Origin: Lachnoclostridium sp. MSJ-17
GTDB taxonomy: Bacteria; Bacillota; Clostridia; Oscillospirales; Acutalibacteraceae
Assembly (NCBI RefSeq): GCF_018918205.1
Contig: NZ_JAHLQB010000075.1
Span: 1 to 47,868, forward strand
DNA: 47,868 bases
Direction: 5' to 3'
Below the pieces are notes generated by a model. It saw nothing but the letters and a program-made list of their open reading frames with translations. It was not told the DNA's origin and ran no database searches. A program made the translations under genes and the position numbers. Below are positions 11,154 through 19,128 of the stretch, piece by piece (position 1 is the stretch's first letter; every line of letters starts with the position of its first letter).

Positions 11154-11606
11154 CTAGTTATTGAGTGTGATTATCATGTTCTTGAACAAGTCGGCTCTCA
11201 GCCTGTCGCGCTTTTCCTGCTCTACGGACGAGAGTGTGCGGTCTGACAGAGCCGCCGCGATGAGCTTTGCCGATTGCAGCTCCATGATGTTCTGCTGCAG
11301 CATATTGTTGAGCATAGCCTCGGCGGTCGCCTTGTCAAGATTATTGCCCACCGAGTTTATGATATGCATTATTGTCGTGCCCTTATCCATCTTTACGCGG
11401 CTGATGCGGATATATCCTCCGCCGCCTCGTCTGCTCTCGACTATGTAGCCCTGCTCCGGCGTGAACCGAGAGGTTATGACGTAGTTTATCTGGCTAGGCA
11501 CGCAGCCGAGAGAACCCGCCAGCTCGTTGCGCTTGATCTCGGCGCTGCCGTCCTGCGCCTCGAGCATATTCAAAATGTACTGTGTTACCAAATCGCTCAT
11601 TCTCAT
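11154..11606 (-). CDS. ctsR: CtsR, repressor of class III heat-shock genes
   Basis: CtsR represses clp genes and is released on heat stress or after arginine phosphorylation. The 150-residue protein begins MRMSDLVTQYILNML and carries a winged helix with the glycine-rich wing ESRRGGGGYIRISR, which inserts into the minor groove and is diagnostic of CtsR. The C-terminal half (about 75-150) is the dimerisation domain. GAAGGG stands 7 nt before the ATG. It heads the ctsR-mcsA-mcsB-clpC operon, and its promoter region contains CtsR-type operators, so the operon is probably autoregulated. Confidence 0.97.
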   Translation of the reverse strand: MRMSDLVTQYILNMLEAQDGSAEIKRNELAGSLGCVPSQINYVITSRFTPEQGYIVESRRGGGGYIRISRVKMDKGTTIMHIINSVGNNLDKATAEAMLNNMLQQNIMELQSAKLIAAALSDRTLSSVEQEKRDRLRADLFKNMIITLNN

Positions 11607-11648
11607 TTTTTGACCCTTCTTTCCTGCCCCTTTCGGAGCTTTGATTAC

Positions 11649-11677
11649 ATTATAGCGTTAAGGTCAGTTAAAGTCAA
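11649..11677 (-). promoter_or_regulatory. Sigma-A promoter of the ctsR operon
   Basis: On the minus strand TTGACT (11672-11677) and TATAAT (11649-11654) are separated by exactly 17 bp. The -35 box is embedded in the CtsR operators, as expected for a repressor that blocks polymerase. Confidence 0.88.
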
Positions 11678-11694
11678 AGTCAATTAAAGTCAGA
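11662..11694 (+). promoter_or_regulatory. Two abutting CtsR operators over the ctsR promoter
   Basis: The known CtsR box is RGTCAAA-NAN-RGTCAAA. The + strand reads GGTCAGT-TAA-AGTCAAA (11662-11678) and, sharing one base, AGTCAAT-TAA-AGTCAGA (11678-11694). Each has two mismatches to consensus, and both spacers fit NAN. They cover the -35 element of the ctsR promoter. Confidence 0.82.
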
Positions 11695-11765
11695 TATTTC
11701 GTGCTAATCTCAATTATGCTCCCGAATTCTCGCGAATGCTCCTGTTTTCGTGATTTTTAAAAATT

Positions 11766-11782
11766 TTTGACTTTTTTTGACC
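11766..11782 (-). promoter_or_regulatory. Distal, perfect CtsR operator
   Basis: On the minus strand the sequence is GGTCAAA-AAA-AGTCAAA, a perfect match to the CtsR consensus. It lies about 96 bp (centre to centre) upstream of the promoter-proximal pair and just downstream of the terminator of the preceding minus-strand gene. I see no clear promoter directly at this site. Confidence 0.75.
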
Positions 11783-11785
11783 TAT

Positions 11786-11825
11786 AACAAAAAAGAAAAA
11801 CGGCGGTGAGATTTCTCTCACCGCC
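11786..11825 (-). terminator. Terminator of the zinc-ribbon gene
   Basis: GGCGGTGAGA (11802-11811) and TCTCACCGCC (11816-11825) form a perfect 10-bp stem with a 4-nt loop. On the minus strand it is followed by a T-rich run (11786-11800), so it ends transcription from 11878-12159 before the ctsR promoter. Confidence 0.9.
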
Positions 11826-11877
11826 TACAGTGCTAAGCGTTCATATTTAATAATAGAAAATGCGCATTAATTATAAA

Positions 11878-12159
11878 TTATTCAGCATCTGTTTTCCTTT
11901 TGGCGAAGCAATCGCTGCAGTAGTAGCTCTTGCCCTCCATAGGCTTGAAGGGAATTCTTGCGGGGCCGCCGCACTCTGCGCATACAGTGTCATAAAACTC
12001 GCGTCCTGCCTTTGCGGCATTCTTGCGCGCCTGACGGCATTCCTTGCAGCGCTGAGGCTCGTTCTCAAAACCCTTCTCGGCATAGAATTCCTGCTCGCCC
12101 GCAGTGAATACGAACTCGTTGCCGCATTCCTTGCAGACTAAAGTCTTGTCCTCATACAT
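11878..12159 (-). CDS. Zinc-ribbon domain protein, 93 residues
   Basis: This is a small cytoplasmic protein built from two zinc-binding modules. Residues about 9-42 have C-x2-C (CKEC) with a second pair CKEC after 26 residues, matching the 'probable zinc-ribbon' family. The second half carries CAEC-GGPARIPF with YYCSDC, a CxxC-x17-CxxC arrangement. The role of these proteins is not established; nucleic-acid or protein binding is a guess. AGAGAGG precedes the ATG. It lies 69 bp downstream of the sigma-factor gene on the same strand with no obvious terminator between, so the two may be co-transcribed. Confidence 0.88.
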   Translation of the reverse strand: MYEDKTLVCKECGNEFVFTAGEQEFYAEKGFENEPQRCKECRQARKNAAKAGREFYDTVCAECGGPARIPFKPMEGKSYYCSDCFAKRKTDAE

Positions 12160-12228
12160 TGGTTTTCGTCCTCTCTTTGGTAGAAAATAGTTGTCCTGTC
12201 GCGGAATTGCACCGCAAGCTGATTCTGT

Positions 12229-12816
12229 TCAGGACATATCGAAGCGTGACACCTTGCGGCGAACCCTTTGCAGGGCATTGTCCACCGCTTTTGGGGTAAT
12301 TCCCAGCCGTTCGGCAATATCGCTGTAGCTCAGGCCGTCGACATACAGCTCCAGCACCGCGTACTCCTGCTTTGAGAGCGTCTCCAGAAGCCTTGAATAC
12401 ACCCACCTGAGCTGCTCGCTGAGCATAAGCTCCTCCTCGGGGGTCTTGGCTGTATCGGCAAGCTCGGAATCGAGGGATTCGATATCGACAATCGCATCCT
12501 CGGGTACCGAACGCTGTGCTGACTGTCTGCGGATAACGGAGATGTACCTGCGCTCCACCACAAGCATTGCGTAATTGCGAAATGTGCTCTCGCTGTCAGA
12601 ACGGTATGTGCGCGCCGCGTGAAAAAGCCCGAGCAGACCCTCCTGAACAAAGTCGGTGTGCTCATATCCCCGCGCGAAATACTTTCTCGCGACCGAGCTG
12701 ATTCTGCCCAAATAGCGCAGCACAAGCTCATTAAAAGCCCTTTCATCGCCGTCTTTTGCGTGCTGAGCAAGGACATCATCGGAAAGCGTGCCGTAAGAGA
12801 TTTTCGCGCTGCTCAC
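12229..12816 (-). CDS. SigH-like RNA polymerase sigma-70 family factor
   Basis: This is a sigma factor with region 2 (about residues 12-90: DGDERAFNELVLRYL, DFVQEGLLGLFHAARTY, RNYAMLVVERRYISVIRR) and region 4 (about 140-195: LSKQEYAVLELYVDGLSYSDIAERLGI). The ending PKAVDNALQRVRRKVSRF strongly resembles the C terminus of Bacillus SigH, the early-sporulation/competence sigma factor. Region 3 is missing, also as in SigH. I start it at GTG 12816, giving 195 residues, because GGGGTGG stands 4-5 nt upstream; the longer frame to 12861 begins with TTG and has no ribosome site. It has its own promoter and diverges from the ComM-type gene. The orthology to SigH is inferred from sequence resemblance. 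Confidence 0.88.
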   Translation of the reverse strand: MSSAKISYGTLSDDVLAQHAKDGDERAFNELVLRYLGRISSVARKYFARGYEHTDFVQEGLLGLFHAARTYRSDSESTFRNYAMLVVERRYISVIRRQSAQRSVPEDAIVDIESLDSELADTAKTPEEELMLSEQLRWVYSRLLETLSKQEYAVLELYVDGLSYSDIAERLGITPKAVDNALQRVRRKVSRFDMS

Positions 12817-12852
12817 TTTTCCACCCCACAACAATGATATCCTTATAACAAA

Positions 12853-12881
12853 ATAATACAATATTTTTCGAATAAAGTCAA
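12853..12881 (-). promoter_or_regulatory. Sigma-A promoter of the sigma-factor gene
   Basis: Minus strand TTGACT (12876-12881), 17-bp spacer, TATTAT (12853-12858). It is 37 bp upstream of the GTG start, supporting the short gene model. Confidence 0.78.
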
Positions 12882-12900
12882 TCCATTTTTAGTTTTTTGT

Positions 12901-12938
12901 AATTGTGCATTATTAATCAGAAATAAATTGTGCATAAT
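12901..12938 (+). repeat. Direct repeat AATTGTGCATWAT in the divergent promoter region
   Basis: AATTGTGCATTAT (12901-12913) is repeated as AATTGTGCATAAT (12926-12938), 25 bp apart start to start, between two divergent promoters. The spacing is close to 2.5 helical turns. This could be a regulator site; no known consensus was recognised. Confidence 0.5.
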
Positions 12939-12939
12939 C

Positions 12940-13002
12940 TATATCACTTTTAGTAAAACTGACATGATTATCCTTGTAAAATCCCGACATAAGTGATATA
13001 AT
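12940..13002 (+). promoter_or_regulatory. Promoter of the ComM-type gene, with a 10-bp inverted repeat
   Basis: TTGTAA (12974-12979), 17-bp spacer, TATAAT (12997-13002) form the promoter. TATATCACTT (12940-12949) is inverted perfectly as AAGTGATATA (12991-13000). The downstream arm overlaps the -10 box, so a bound dimer or cruciform could affect transcription. Confidence 0.7.
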
Positions 13003-13034
13003 GAAAAAAATACTATAAGGGAGGTTGTGCGGAA

Positions 13035-14564
13035 ATGGTTGTAAAAACCGTCAGCTTCGGCATAAACGGCATTGACGGCTATTTGGTAGAAGTCGAGGCG
13101 TCCTCAACGAGAGGTATGCCCAAGTTTGACCTTGTGGGTCTGCCCGACGCGTCCGTCAAGGAGAGCAAGGACAGAGTTATGAGCGCCATGAAAAACTGCG
13201 ATCTGCAGGTCTGCTCGTCACACCTCACCTTTAACCTAGCGCCCGCGGACATCCGCAAGGAAGGCGCGATCTACGACCTGCCGATCACGGTATGTCTTAT
13301 GCTTCTGAGCGGTCACATAAAGAAAGATACCGGCGACTGCGGCTTTATCGGCGAGCTGTCACTGAGCGGCGAGCTGAGAGGGATAAAAGGCGTACTGCCG
13401 ATGGTCATCAAGGCTAGAGAGGCAGGGCTGAAAAGAATCGTCGTGCCTCCGCAGAACGCTATGGAAGCGGCTGTGGTGGACGGAATAGACGTCTACACCG
13501 CAAGGGACATACTCGAGCTGAAGCAGTTTCTCAACGGAAAAAAGGCGCTGCTGCCGGTAAAGCCAGAGACTGAAAGCGAAAGCGAGGCAGGTCGGTTCAT
13601 TCCGGATTTCTCTCAGGTAAAGGGTCAGGTTCAGGCAAAGCGCGCACTCGAAATCGCGGCGGCAGGCTCTCACAATATCCTGATGATAGGCCCGCCCGGT
13701 TCGGGCAAAAGCATGCTCGCCAAGCGCGTTCCGACGATCCTGCCCGACATGAGCTTTGACGAGATGATCGAGACGACGAAGATACACTCGATCGCGGGTG
13801 TTTTGCACGGCGGAGGACTGATCACTACAAGACCCTTCCGCTCGCCGCACCACAGCGTGACTGCCGTGGGCTTAGGAGGAGGCGGCACCCAAGGAATACA
13901 CCCGGGAGAGGTTTCGCTGGCGCACCACGGCGTACTCTTTCTCGACGAGCTGCCCGAATTCAGCCGCTCGACCCTCGAGGTGCTGCGACAGCCGATCGAG
14001 GACGGAAAAATCACTATCACGCGCTCAGGTCAAACCTGCACCTACCCCTGCTCGATGATGGTGATCGCGGCGATGAATCCCTGTCCGTGCGGCTATTTCG
14101 GCGACGATACTCACCGCTGCACCTGCTCTCCTCAAAAGATCCGCCGCTACCTGAACCGCGTTTCGGGTCCTCTGCTCGACCGCTTTGACATTCACGTTGA
14201 GCTGCCGAGGGTTAAGTTCGAGGAGCTAAGGAGCGACGTCAGCGCTGAGTCCTCGCAGGAGATAAAAAAGCGCGTTAACGCCGCGCGGGAAATACAGCGC
14301 GAAAGGTTCAAAAACAGCGACACGCTTAGCAACTCCGGAATCAACGCCGCGCAGCTGCAAAAGTTCTGTGTTATCGACAAGGAAGCCGAGGATATGCTCA
14401 GGCTTTCGTTCGAGAAGCTCGGAATGACGGCGAGGGCTTACGACAGGGTGCTCAAGGTTTCGCGCACGATAGCGGATCTGGAGCAGTGCGAGGTCATTGA
14501 GTCAAAGCACGTTCTGGAGGCGGTACAGTACCGCAGCCTTGACCGGAAGTACTGGGAGAATTAA
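13035..14564 (+). CDS. comM: YifB/ComM family magnesium-chelatase-like AAA+ ATPase
   Basis: ComM-type proteins are hexameric AAA+ helicases; Vibrio ComM promotes branch migration during natural transformation. The 509-residue protein has the N-terminal Lon-protease-like ChlI fold (about 1-165, FGINGIDGYLVEVEASSTRGMPKFDLVGLPDASVKES split over several strands), Walker A GPPGSGKS near residue 220, Walker B GVLFLDELPEF, and the conserved zinc-like cluster MNPCPCG...CTCS, then a C-terminal ChlI_C domain. GGGAGG lies about 10 nt before the ATG. The family is widespread in non-competent bacteria too, so a role in DNA uptake here is only possible. The gene stands divergent from a SigH-like factor, and SigH controls competence in some Firmicutes. 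Confidence 0.93.
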   Translation: MVVKTVSFGINGIDGYLVEVEASSTRGMPKFDLVGLPDASVKESKDRVMSAMKNCDLQVCSSHLTFNLAPADIRKEGAIYDLPITVCLMLLSGHIKKDTGDCGFIGELSLSGELRGIKGVLPMVIKAREAGLKRIVVPPQNAMEAAVVDGIDVYTARDILELKQFLNGKKALLPVKPETESESEAGRFIPDFSQVKGQVQAKRALEIAAAGSHNILMIGPPGSGKSMLAKRVPTILPDMSFDEMIETTKIHSIAGVLHGGGLITTRPFRSPHHSVTAVGLGGGGTQGIHPGEVSLAHHGVLFLDELPEFSRSTLEVLRQPIEDGKITITRSGQTCTYPCSMMVIAAMNPCPCGYFGDDTHRCTCSPQKIRRYLNRVSGPLLDRFDIHVELPRVKFEELRSDVSAESSQEIKKRVNAAREIQRERFKNSDTLSNSGINAAQLQKFCVIDKEAEDMLRLSFEKLGMTARAYDRVLKVSRTIADLEQCEVIESKHVLEAVQYRSLDRKYWEN

Positions 14565-14640
14565 GAACAAGATAGTATCATCAAAATATATACAGGCGGC
14601 TGAAAACGCCGTCGCAGCCTAAAATAACGGAGGTATCATT

Positions 14641-14835
14641 ATGGCTATTACAAAGAACGACATCATCGGCGACGTGCTCGATCAGCACCCCGAAACCGCA
14701 CAGCTCTTCCTGAGCATCGGCATGCACTGCCTCGGCTGTCCCGCTTCTCGCGGAGAGACCATCGAGGAAGCCTGCATGGTTCACGGCGCTGACGCGGACG
14801 CGCTCATCGAGGCGCTCAACGCGGCTGTGAAATGA
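14641..14835 (+). CDS. DUF1858 domain protein, putative redox disulfide protein
   Basis: This is a 64-residue protein made entirely of a DUF1858 domain, often described as a hybrid-cluster-protein-associated or ScdA-N-like domain. The fold is short helices with the paired cysteines MHCLGCPAS in the middle, which are the putative redox or metal site, and a third cysteine in EEACMVHG. GGAGG precedes the ATG. It overlaps trmK by 4 bp (ATGA). The biochemical role of stand-alone DUF1858 proteins is not known to me. Confidence 0.9.
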   Translation: MAITKNDIIGDVLDQHPETAQLFLSIGMHCLGCPASRGETIEEACMVHGADADALIEALNAAVK

Positions 14836-15485
14836 GAGAGCCCGACAGCCGTCTGAGCCTTTGCGCGTCATTTGTGCGGCAGGGCTCAAGGCTCGCCGAC
14901 ATCGGCACAGACCACGCCTATCTTCCTGTGTGGCTGTGCCGAAGCGGGGTCTGCCCGTCGGCTATTGCGGCGGATATCAACCCCGAACCGCTCAGCCGCG
15001 GACAGCTCACCGTTGAGGAGGCAGGGCTTACGGACAGGATCACCACCCGTCTGAGCGACGGTCTGAGCGAAATCGCCCAAAACGAGGCTGACGACATTGT
15101 TATCGCGGGAATGGGCGGCGAGCTGATCGCGAAAATCATCAATAACTGCGCCTTTTCAAGGGACAGGGACAAACGCTGGATTCTCCAGCCCATGACAAAA
15201 AGTGAGATACTCATTGAGTGGCTGTGCGAAAACGGCTATTCAATTCTGCGGCAGGACTGCTGTGTGGCGTCAGACAAGTGCTACACCGTGATTCTCGCCG
15301 CCTATACAGGTGAACACAAAACGCGCTCAGAGCTTTACCCGTACCTCGGAGAGCTGTGTCCGCGTACAAACGAAAAGCATCGCCGCTTCGTGGACGCCCA
15401 CATCGGGCGGCTCAGAAAGCAGTCAAGGGGTGACGCGCGCTTTGCCGCGCTCGCAGACGGGCTGCAAAAGGCGGCAGGAGAATGA
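14832..15485 (+). CDS. trmK: tRNA (adenine(22)-N(1))-methyltransferase TrmK
   Basis: TrmK makes m1A22 in tRNA using S-adenosylmethionine. The 217-residue protein has the Rossmann SAM-binding motif ADIGTDHAYLPVWL near residue 19, ADINPEPL at the end of the second strand, and the family motif IVIAGMGGELIAKI. RWILQPMTKSEILIEWL and GYSILRQD follow in order as in YqfN. It is followed after 1 bp by the Nif3-like gene; the trmK-nif3 pairing is common in Firmicutes. The ATG overlaps the previous stop. Confidence 0.94.
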   Translation: MREPDSRLSLCASFVRQGSRLADIGTDHAYLPVWLCRSGVCPSAIAADINPEPLSRGQLTVEEAGLTDRITTRLSDGLSEIAQNEADDIVIAGMGGELIAKIINNCAFSRDRDKRWILQPMTKSEILIEWLCENGYSILRQDCCVASDKCYTVILAAYTGEHKTRSELYPYLGELCPRTNEKHRRFVDAHIGRLRKQSRGDARFAALADGLQKAAGE

Positions 15486-15486
15486 T

Positions 15487-16248
15487 ATGACGACGATCAA
15501 AGACATTATCGATTATTTTGAGAGCTTCGCCCCACTGAACACCGCTATGGATTTTGACAACTGCGGTCTGCTCGTGGGCGATGCTCGTTTATGCGTAAAA
15601 AAAGTCCTTCTGACCCTCGACATCACCGCCGGGGTGGTTGACGAGGCGGCGGAATTGGGCTGCGGGCTGATCATCAGCCATCACCCGGTCATTTTTCAGC
15701 CGATAAAGCGGCTCGGCACACAAGCCGTGACCTACCTGCTCGCGCAAAAGGGAATCGCGGCGCTGTGCATGCACACTAACCTCGACCTCTCCGAGAGCTT
15801 CGGGGTAAATATCTGCCTAGGACAAGCTGCCGGATTATCAGATGTAAAGCGCGCCGGCTGCGGCGACGCTCTGTTTTACGGCACCCTCAACGAAGAAATC
15901 ACAGCTCACGAGCTTGCGAGGAGAATAAAGGACAGTCTCGGCTGCGAGGGTCTGCGCTACAGCGAGGGCAGGGATAAAATCAGAACAGTCGCCGTCTCGA
16001 GCGGAGCGGGCGGATCTGATATTTTTGCCGCCGCAGAGATCGGAGCCGACGCTCTCGTCACAGGCGAAATAAAGCACCACGAAATCAACGCCGCGAACGC
16101 TCTCGGGATCGCAGTGATAGACGCGGGGCATTTTAAAAGTGAAGACATTGTAATAAACCCGCTGAAGGACAGGCTGAGCGAGAAATTTCCCGAAACCGAA
16201 TTTACAAAATCGCAAACTTACAGCGACAAAGTAAAATATTTAATTTAA
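15487..16248 (+). CDS. Nif3-like dinuclear metal centre protein (YqfO family)
   Basis: This belongs to the Nif3/YqfO family, which forms toroidal hexamers with two metals per subunit. In some members GTP cyclohydrolase I type 2 activity has been proposed, but the role is unsettled. From ATG 15487 (MTTIKDIIDYFE) it is 253 residues, the short form without the CutA1-like insert. Metal ligands are visible in ISHHPVIFQ (His-His), MHTNLDL and AGHFKSED. A longer in-frame reading would run into trmK and is not credible. The start is 1 bp after the trmK stop, so the two genes are coupled. Confidence 0.93.
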   Translation: MTTIKDIIDYFESFAPLNTAMDFDNCGLLVGDARLCVKKVLLTLDITAGVVDEAAELGCGLIISHHPVIFQPIKRLGTQAVTYLLAQKGIAALCMHTNLDLSESFGVNICLGQAAGLSDVKRAGCGDALFYGTLNEEITAHELARRIKDSLGCEGLRYSEGRDKIRTVAVSSGAGGSDIFAAAEIGADALVTGEIKHHEINAANALGIAVIDAGHFKSEDIVINPLKDRLSEKFPETEFTKSQTYSDKVKYLI

Positions 16249-16273
16249 AGCCCCTTTCGATTATAAAAAAAGA

Positions 16274-16302
16274 TTGCATAATTGGTTACAAAATGCTATA
16301 AT
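16274..16302 (+). promoter_or_regulatory. Sigma-A promoter of the trmB transcription unit
   Basis: TTGCAT (16274-16279), 17-bp spacer, TATAAT (16297-16302), 30 bp before the trmB ATG. Confidence 0.8.
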
Positions 16303-16332
16303 TAGATGATAACTGTGTTTTAAGGAGCAATT

Positions 16333-16998
16333 ATGCGCATAAGAAAGAAAAAATGGGCGGCTCCCGAGCTCAGCGTCTGCGATTTCTTCGTTAAAAATCC
16401 GGAGGAGCACGCGGGCAAATGGAGCGGCGCCTTCAAAAAAAATCAGCCCCTGTATCTTGAGATCGGCTGCGGCAAAGGCGGCTTCGCCGGACAGTTCGCC
16501 CTGCAAAATCCCGACATAAATCTCATAGCCGTCGATATCAAAATCGATATGCTCGGCGTGGGCAGACGCACGATAGTTAAGCTGTTTGAGGATAACGGCA
16601 AAACTCAGGACGACATCGACAACCTTCTTCTTGTCAACTACAACGTCGAGCAGCTCGACAAAATCATTACGCCCGGGGATAAAATCGAGCGGCTGTTCAT
16701 CAACTTCTGCAACCCGTGGCCGCGTGAGCGCCACAAAAAGCGCAGACTGACCTACCCCCGCAAGCTCGAGATGTACAAGAGCTTTCTCAGCCCCGATGCG
16801 GAAATCCGCTTCAAGACGGACGACGACGGTCTGTTTGAGGAGAGCGTGGAGTACTTCGGCGAATGCGGCTATGAGATCACCTTCATCACCCGCGATCTGC
16901 ACAACAGCGGGTTCGAGGGCAACATCATGACCGAGCACGAGAAGATGTTCATGGACGAGGGCAAAACGATAAAATTCCTTATTGCGAAACAAAAATAA
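16333..16998 (+). CDS. trmB: tRNA (guanine(46)-N7)-methyltransferase TrmB
   Basis: TrmB forms m7G46 in the tRNA variable loop. The 221-residue protein has the SAM motif YLEIGCGKGGFAGQFA (near residue 40), the acidic second strand NLIAVDIKIDM, and the family hallmark FINFCNPWPRERHKKRRLTY. The C terminus contains the TEHEKMFMDEGKTIKF variant of the usual T-EYE-kF motif that binds tRNA. AAGGAG lies 6-7 nt before the ATG. It has its own promoter; the next gene starts 15 bp after its stop. Confidence 0.96.
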   Translation: MRIRKKKWAAPELSVCDFFVKNPEEHAGKWSGAFKKNQPLYLEIGCGKGGFAGQFALQNPDINLIAVDIKIDMLGVGRRTIVKLFEDNGKTQDDIDNLLLVNYNVEQLDKIITPGDKIERLFINFCNPWPRERHKKRRLTYPRKLEMYKSFLSPDAEIRFKTDDDGLFEESVEYFGECGYEITFITRDLHNSGFEGNIMTEHEKMFMDEGKTIKFLIAKQK

Positions 16999-17013
16999 AA
17001 GAGGTGACAAGGC

Positions 17014-18345
17014 TTGAAGCTCAGAGTACCCGCCGCTATTCTCGGCGCGTGCATGCTGCTTTCCGCCAACGGCTGCAGCTTTTTGGAGCTCAGCCTTGAC
17101 GACTCGCTCCGTCCGCCCAAAACTATGGGCGACGAGGCGGAGATCGAAAAGCTGATTTCCGACTCCGCAAAGGGCAGCTACATACTTAAATATCCCAAAA
17201 ACGGCAACTACCGCAGCGCGATCATCACCAAAGACCTCGACGGCGACGACACGCCCGAGGCGATCGCGTTCTTCCGCGGCAAGGACGAGACGACCAGACT
17301 GCACATGCTCGTCATGCACGAAACAGGCGACGGCTGGAAGGTCTCGGGAGACTTCGTCACCGAAACCACCGACGTCGACTGCGTTGACTTCGCGAAAATC
17401 ACCGAAAACGACAGTCTTGACATTCTCGTCGGCTACACTACATACTCGCCGAACGTCAGCTTCCTCTCCTGCTACAGCTACAGCGGCGGCGAAACTGCGT
17501 CGGTCTCTGCGGGACAGAGCTACTCCGCCTTTTACTGCGGAAGCCTCGGTCAGAGCAGCAGCAGCGAGGTCGTGACTCTCTCGCTTTACAACGCGGACAA
17601 CGAGGCGAAGGCTACGCTGCTGGAATACAACTCCGACAAGCGCGCTCTCTACGCCAAATCCACCGTCGCGATGGATCCGAGCGTTGTGAGCTTCAGACAC
17701 GCGGTGTTCGGAGAAATGGGCGGCTCAGTCAGAGGAATCGCGGTCGACGGAGCCTACGCCGACGGACAGCTCTGCACCCAGATAATCTACTACAACCGCG
17801 AACTCGCCGTGCTGCGCAATCCGCTCTACCGCGAAAAAACGAGGAACGTGACCCAGCGCACCGCTGAGGTATTCTGTGAGGACACTAACGGCGACAGCCT
17901 GATCGACATTCCCACGGTCGAAAGGCTGCCGTATGAAAATATCGAATCGCGTGAAAACACCGCAGATCTTGTAACGCGGAACACGTTCGACGCGTCAAAC
18001 GAGACGCTTGAACGCCAAAACGACTACGCGCTCAATCCCGCGTACAACTTCTGCGTCAAAATTCCCTCGAGCTGGGAGAGCGGCACCTTTACCGCCCAGC
18101 TCGAGGACAACGCCATGCGCTTCTTTGAATGGACGGGCAAATCGCTCGGCACTCCCATTTTTGAGATCCGCGCCTTTGATACGGCAAAGTGGGAACAGGG
18201 AAAGGAAACCGACGGCTACACGCTGATTTACCGCGATAACCGCCACGCCTACGCCCTTAAAAACAGCACTGACCGGGACAGCAGATATTCTCTGACCGAC
18301 GACGAAATAAAAACATCCTTTTCACTCCTCGGCGACACAGGCTGA
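17014..18345 (+). CDS. Probable exported lipoprotein with VCBS/FG-GAP-like segment
   Basis: Not assigned to a named family. The 443-residue protein starts at TTG with AGAGGTG upstream. It has a signal peptide with a putative lipidated cysteine at residue 21 (LLSANGC). The lipobox is imperfect, since alanine stands at -3. The mature protein contains ITKDLDGDDTPEAIAFFRG and later FCEDTNGDSLIDIP, acidic loops resembling the calcium-binding loops of FG-GAP/VCBS propeller repeats. The C-terminal third has an aromatic-rich segment (ALNPAYNFCVKIPSSW). Its position 36 bp ahead of a two-component system suggests it could be a sensory partner or target. That is inference. Confidence 0.72.
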   Translation: MKLRVPAAILGACMLLSANGCSFLELSLDDSLRPPKTMGDEAEIEKLISDSAKGSYILKYPKNGNYRSAIITKDLDGDDTPEAIAFFRGKDETTRLHMLVMHETGDGWKVSGDFVTETTDVDCVDFAKITENDSLDILVGYTTYSPNVSFLSCYSYSGGETASVSAGQSYSAFYCGSLGQSSSSEVVTLSLYNADNEAKATLLEYNSDKRALYAKSTVAMDPSVVSFRHAVFGEMGGSVRGIAVDGAYADGQLCTQIIYYNRELAVLRNPLYREKTRNVTQRTAEVFCEDTNGDSLIDIPTVERLPYENIESRENTADLVTRNTFDASNETLERQNDYALNPAYNFCVKIPSSWESGTFTAQLEDNAMRFFEWTGKSLGTPIFEIRAFDTAKWEQGKETDGYTLIYRDNRHAYALKNSTDRDSRYSLTDDEIKTSFSLLGDTG

Positions 18346-18381
18346 GCAGGAAAACAGATTTGATAACGGAGGTAAAATAAA

Positions 18382-19089
18382 ATGAAAAAGATTCTTGTTT
18401 GCGAGGACGAAGCGGCTATCCGCGATTTTGTTGTGATCAATCTGACCCGCGCGGGCTATGACGTTGTCGAGGCGGACTGCGGCGAAGCGGCGCTCGCCAA
18501 GTACGACGAGCACAACGGCGACTTTGATATCGCCATTCTCGACGTTATGATGCCCGGCATCAACGGCTTTGAGGTCTGCAAGGAGCTCAGAAACCGCAAC
18601 GGCGGCATCGGCATCATCATGCTCTCCGCGAAAACCCAGGAGATGGACAAGGTCACCGGTCTTATGCTCGGAGCCGACGACTATGTGGCGAAGCCCTTCT
18701 CACCCTCCGAACTGCTTGCCCGCGTTGACTCGCTCTACCGCAGAGTCGCGCTCGCGCAGTCCAGAAACGAAAACAACTTCAAGGAGGAGCTCAAGAGCGG
18801 CGAATTCACCCTCAATCTGCGCAACCGCGCCCTGCTCAAGAACGGCAAGATGATCGAGCTCACTCAGGTTGAGTTCCAGATCATGGAATACTTCTTCTCC
18901 AATCCCAACGTCGCGCTCGACAGAATCGACATTCTCAACCACGTCTGGGGCGACGCGTATGTAGGTGAGGACAAGATCGTCGACGTTAATATCCGCAGAC
19001 TGCGCATGAAGGTCGAGGACGAGCCCTCGAACCCCAAGCACATCATCACCGTCTGGGGTCTCGGCTACAAGTGGGACGCCGGCGAATAA
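18382..19089 (+). CDS. OmpR/PhoB-family response regulator
   Basis: This is a transcriptional response regulator. The receiver domain (1-118) has the acidic pocket E8-D9, the phospho-acceptor aspartate in AILDVMMPG (near residue 53), the threonine/serine switch position in IIMLSAK, and the lysine in VAKPFSP. A winged-helix DNA-binding domain follows (about 135-233), ending IRRLRMKVEDEPSNPKHI and VWGLGYKWD, as in PhoB/WalR-type regulators. GGAGG lies 8 nt before the ATG. It is paired with the histidine kinase 39 bp downstream. The regulon cannot be read from the sequence. Confidence 0.96.
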   Translation: MKKILVCEDEAAIRDFVVINLTRAGYDVVEADCGEAALAKYDEHNGDFDIAILDVMMPGINGFEVCKELRNRNGGIGIIMLSAKTQEMDKVTGLMLGADDYVAKPFSPSELLARVDSLYRRVALAQSRNENNFKEELKSGEFTLNLRNRALLKNGKMIELTQVEFQIMEYFFSNPNVALDRIDILNHVWGDAYVGEDKIVDVNIRRLRMKVEDEPSNPKHIITVWGLGYKWDAGE

Positions 19090-19128
19090 TCACGGCAGAT
19101 AATTAAGAACGAAAGGAGGCTGACAGCT

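Noticed and set aside
16261..17700. A 479-residue minus-strand frame over trmB and the lipoprotein gene
   Set aside because: Both sense genes have clear motifs, ribosome sites and a promoter; the antisense frame has none.
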